From: Apostichopus japonicus
Lineage: Eukaryota; Echinodermata; Holothuroidea; Aspidochirotida; Stichopodidae
Length of the DNA: 64,000 nt
Direction: 5' to 3'
NCBI RefSeq assembly: GCF_037975245.1
Contig: NC_092574.1
Location: 7,062,713 to 7,126,712 of the forward strand
How positions within the stretch are numbered: the stretch's first letter is position 1; every line of letters begins with the position of its first letter. The notes beneath the pieces were generated by a model, which was not told the origin of the DNA, made no database searches, and worked only from the letters and a program-made list of their open reading frames with translations. The translations under genes were made by a program, and so were the position numbers. Below, piece by piece: positions 57,445 to 64,000 of the stretch.

Positions 57445-58730
57445 CTGAAGACAATAGAAAGAGAGAGAGAAAAGAATATGGTTAGTGTTTTGTGCAATCC
57501 TAAAACAATTAGTTAAACTGATTAAATGGTAGGAAGGGAAAGGTATCAGGTACAGGGGGAAGGGGGGGGAGAGGAGGGGACGGTAAGGGGGTGGGAAAGA
57601 AAATATTAAAAAATAGGGGAAGATTTAAAGTTAACAACTAGATGATCGAAAGTTATCAAATAATCTTTCCAAATACTTTTCTCCAATTTCTATTTCTTGC
57701 TAATTTACAATCTCTGTTATTTTCTACTATTTTGATGTACTGTACTTACCTTTTGTTTTGTAACTGCATAACCCGCCCCCACACCTCAATATTATCGAGA
57801 AGATTATCGAGAAAGAACAGCGACGGTGGTGAGACGGTGTGTGTTGTGTGTGTGTGTGGTGGGGGTGGGGATGAGGCGAGATGAGGGGAGGTTGGGAGAG
57901 GGGTCAACTGTCCAGTTTGACATTTCGTACTCTTTACATTTGTATCATACACCACTCTTCTCTTCCCCGTAAAAGAGCATTTGTTTCTCTTCCCCTCTTT
58001 CCCATATGTTAGAGCCCCCCACCCTCCACCCGCACCCCAATAGGAATCAAAACCGTTGTATCTGAGAACCTTCCTATTTTTTTACGGCATTTTTTTTCGA
58101 TATAGAACGCCACACAATTCATAATTTTTTATCGTACCATTTCCTCTATAAATATTTACCGGGTCTTTTTCGTTTCACACCCCCCACCTTAAAAAATAAT
58201 ATTAAGGAAATCTTGTTACCACTGATCAAGAACCTTCATAAGAAAAAAATTACGCTCGTTTTTCCCCCCCAGAGTATGACGTCATAACAGTCATATTTTT
58301 ATACCATTTCCTTTAACAATATGTACAGGATCTAACTCGTTTCCACACAAAACCAACAGAACGTCTTCTGAAAGTATACCATGCGAACTGTACCAGAGGA
58401 AATGAAAACCTGAAGAAAAAAAAATCCTCTTCAGTTTTTCACCTGAAATAATTTGCAGATTTAAAGTTGAATGAAATTGACTTTAACAGGCGTGTAACGG
58501 CAATCATGTTAGATATGCTAAGTAGAGCGTACATTTTGGAGCACCAATTGAGGCTATATCTATACGGAATAAAAGACTAGTATTTACTCGCTGAATAAGT
58601 TGAATGAAGTGAAAGTATTGTCATAGTGCCTCAGAGCTCGAAATAGCGGGAAACTATAAACCATGGTACGTATTGTGGAATGAATTCGAACTCAACGCTT
58701 TTGTTCATTTTTAATTAAATTTTGTAAACT
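57445..58730. other. Upstream flank or intron of the receptor gene, nothing recognised
   Basis: No N-terminal receptor exon was found. Contains G-rich runs near 57560 and 57850. Confidence 0.45.
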
Positions 58731-61951
<3,221 letters not shown>

Positions 61952-62119
61952 ATGAGGAAAAAACCCTCCTCTTATTGTTAATCTTCTCAATGAATTTATC
62001 TAGAATATAAAGGCACGCGTCCATGCCGATGCACATGGGATGGGGATATCCCCTCTGTGCCGTCCATCTTAGCCTCCATCACGTGAACAAATACTTCACA
62101 AGTTACAGGGCACGAGTAT

Positions 62120-62245
62120 TGTGCCCTTTCAGAACTTGTTGATGCCCTTTCTTCATGTTGGTGCCCCTTCTTAAATTGTTTGGGCCCCTCCTTAAGTTGT
62201 TGATGCACCTCTTTAAATTGTTGGTGCTCCCCTCCTGATATTTTT
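62120..62245. repeat. Minisatellite, about 21-bp units
   Basis: Five diverged units like TTGTTGATGCACCTCTTTAAA. The minus strand reads a degenerate EHQQFKE-type peptide through it, which I regard as a by-product of the repeat. Confidence 0.8.
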
Positions 62246-63412
62246 GGTACCCTCAAACTTAGAATTCCTGGCTACGGGCCAAAGATATAGCCTATCGTGA
62301 AGTGTAGGCTTGAAACTGACGTTACTGTGTGTCAAGTTTCAGTTCGTTAATAGCGCCCTTGAAAACATGAAAAGATTTAATGTTGACAAATAAAGAAAGC
62401 AATATATTTATGAAACTATTGTCATTTTAAACTCTCCGCGTGCTCTGTCAAAATTGCCTTTAAAATTACAAAGACAATTTTTGACAGTGTTATTTGCGCA
62501 TTCCATTATTAAACTCTCCGCTGTGTTAGATTAGTTTACACTTCACACGTCGTAAAACAGGGAAAAAATAAGGAGTCCATCAAAAATAATCAGTTCAAGG
62601 GGGGGGGGGGGGGAGAGTCCGGGGCGGGGAAGGATTGTTGCCGGTAGCTCGACCTACTTTGCACACAAATTTGGGTATAATGTTAGTAAGTCTGTCCCTA
62701 AAACTTTGTTTCTACTAAATAGCCTACTGCTTGGGTTTATACCAATTAGTGCCCAAGTACACTATGAAATATGTTTAGTGCTAACGTGTGCTTAATGGCA
62801 CGTCTTCGGCTTACGAGTTACATGGGCAGTTCTATTAGAGACATTAGCAGACAGATCGGATGGTTACGCAATTCACGTTCCATCCTATACATTTTTCAAC
62901 ATAGCCTCGATTGCCTGGGATTTGTAACGTTTTTCTTATCTAAAGCTTTATTCCCGCCAATCAGCGTCGCCAAGGTAACCGTGGCGTAATGGTGTCATAT
63001 ACACGCGAAAGGCAACACTTGTGGCGATGCTATAGAAATACATAGACTATAGAAATCCTGAACACGGTCGAATGTTCACCTGTATAGACACAGAGCGATC
63101 AGACGTAATGGACTAAGAAAATGAAGCAAAAAGAAGCAAAAATCAACAGAAACTTGAACCAAAATATGAACACCTGAGTGTAATCAAGTAAATATAGCAA
63201 TCACAGGCCATGTTGTAGACGAGAAGTCTTAAAGGGCGCATGAACGCAGATAAAATACCTAGCTTTTGTAAACCGAATATACTTATCTCTGATGAGCAAC
63301 TCACCCAAAAAGCTAAGTAAAATCTTGCTCGTATTGGGAGATATCTTAGAATATTAGTCGTGTCTGGGATTGTCATTTTTTGTTGTTGTAAATCTGTGAC
63401 GTCATAATACTG
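62246..63412. other. Non-coding stretch, nothing recognised
   Basis: A G homopolymer near 62600. No coding or repeat family identified. Confidence 0.5.
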
Positions 63413-63415
63413 CCA

Positions 63416-63680
63416 CTACAATCTGGGAACCTTTTACTTTCTCTCTGTTTTCATATTTTCATATTTTCAAGGTCAAATACTAAAAGTATTGACACTGGTC
63501 ATCATTTAGGCCATGCAAAGAGCTTCACTTAAAAATTGTAGAATCAGCATTTGCAAAGCCAATCTCCGTTACAGAAAAAAAAAACTGTCGTAAATAAAAA
63601 AAATAATAAATACAGAAATAAAGAAGAAAAAAGACAACAAAATGTAGCATATGATATCATATTTAGACTTGATCAAGTCT
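63416..63680 (+). repeat. Dispersed duplicate, copy 2
   Basis: Diverged copy of 59756-60010, with a small internal duplication of CATATTTT and an A-rich insertion. Confidence 0.8.
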
Positions 63681-64000
63681 CCAGTCTCTACAACACATAT
63701 CTCTATCACATAGACCAAAGAACGATCATTGGTTTGTGTCTTTTTTTAAGACATCCTGCTCGAACAGTGCAATCTGTTTGACGAACCAGAAGGCGGGAAA
63801 AAAAGAGAGATAAAAAATAAACATGTAAATCGTTTTTCTGTTGCCATGCATGATGTCACGTGTTACACCAATTCCTCTGAGCATACCTCGCACAACAGGC
63901 CATAATACATTAAGCTGTATCCAAGCTCTTAGGCTATGCGTAATATTTGCCCAGTAACAAAAAGGGTAGAAAGATATACTTGTTGCTAAGCTTGTGTTCA

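Noticed and set aside
62120-62256. Repetitive EHQQFKE peptide frame
   Set aside because: By-product of the 21-bp minisatellite; no start, splice signal or domain.

Overview
The window is animal nuclear DNA. It has large spliceosomal GT-AG introns, genes spread over 8-12 kb, tRNA-derived SINEs, a LINE 3' end, many short DNA transposons with target-site duplications (TSDs) and long (AT)n arrays. Reeler and HYR (hyalin-repeat) extracellular modules beside conserved metazoan genes point to a deuterostome. An echinoderm or other ambulacrarian, possibly a sea cucumber, is my best guess; this is inference and nothing in the window proves the species.

Layout. (1) 1-12171, minus strand: a secreted or cell-surface protein gene. 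The first exon (11955-12171) encodes a signal peptide and the start of a Reeler domain, and 9202-9466 completes it. An HYR exon lies at 5301-5549. Five near-identical HYR exons (the last cut by the window edge) follow in a tandem array with a period of about 595 bp at 1-2472. (2) 12172-20620: repeat-rich intergenic DNA with a 1.9 kb hAT-like element carrying a nested element, a foldback element, a 54-bp minisatellite, another hAT-like element and a degenerate tandem block. (3) 20621-32577, plus strand: a complete 13-exon ALG8 gene (536 codons), the ER glucosyltransferase of N-glycan precursor assembly. Its introns hold a SINE, a hAT-like element, a LINE fragment and a second SINE. (4) 32578-38557: intergenic, with a 400-bp hAT-like element and an (AT)n palindrome. 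(5) 38558-46437, plus strand: a complete 6-exon CNBD2-like gene (534 codons) for a cyclic-nucleotide-binding protein. (6) 49131-57444, minus strand: the last six exons of a GABA-A-type Cys-loop anion channel subunit (400 codons). Its 5' exons were not found. (7) 57445-64000: no gene recognised; (AT)n, G-runs, a duplicated segment and a 21-bp minisatellite.

The four genes have unrelated jobs (extracellular matrix, ER glycosylation, a probable sperm or signalling protein, a neurotransmitter receptor) and share no operon-like logic. The most unusual content is the recently amplified HYR exon array, a repeated internal module carried by transposons with different ends, and a hAT-like insertion 12 bp from a receptor splice donor. 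No CRISPR array, rRNA or genuine tRNA gene was seen. All exon boundaries come from reading splice signals, phase agreement and protein-family similarity by eye; no alignment was run.
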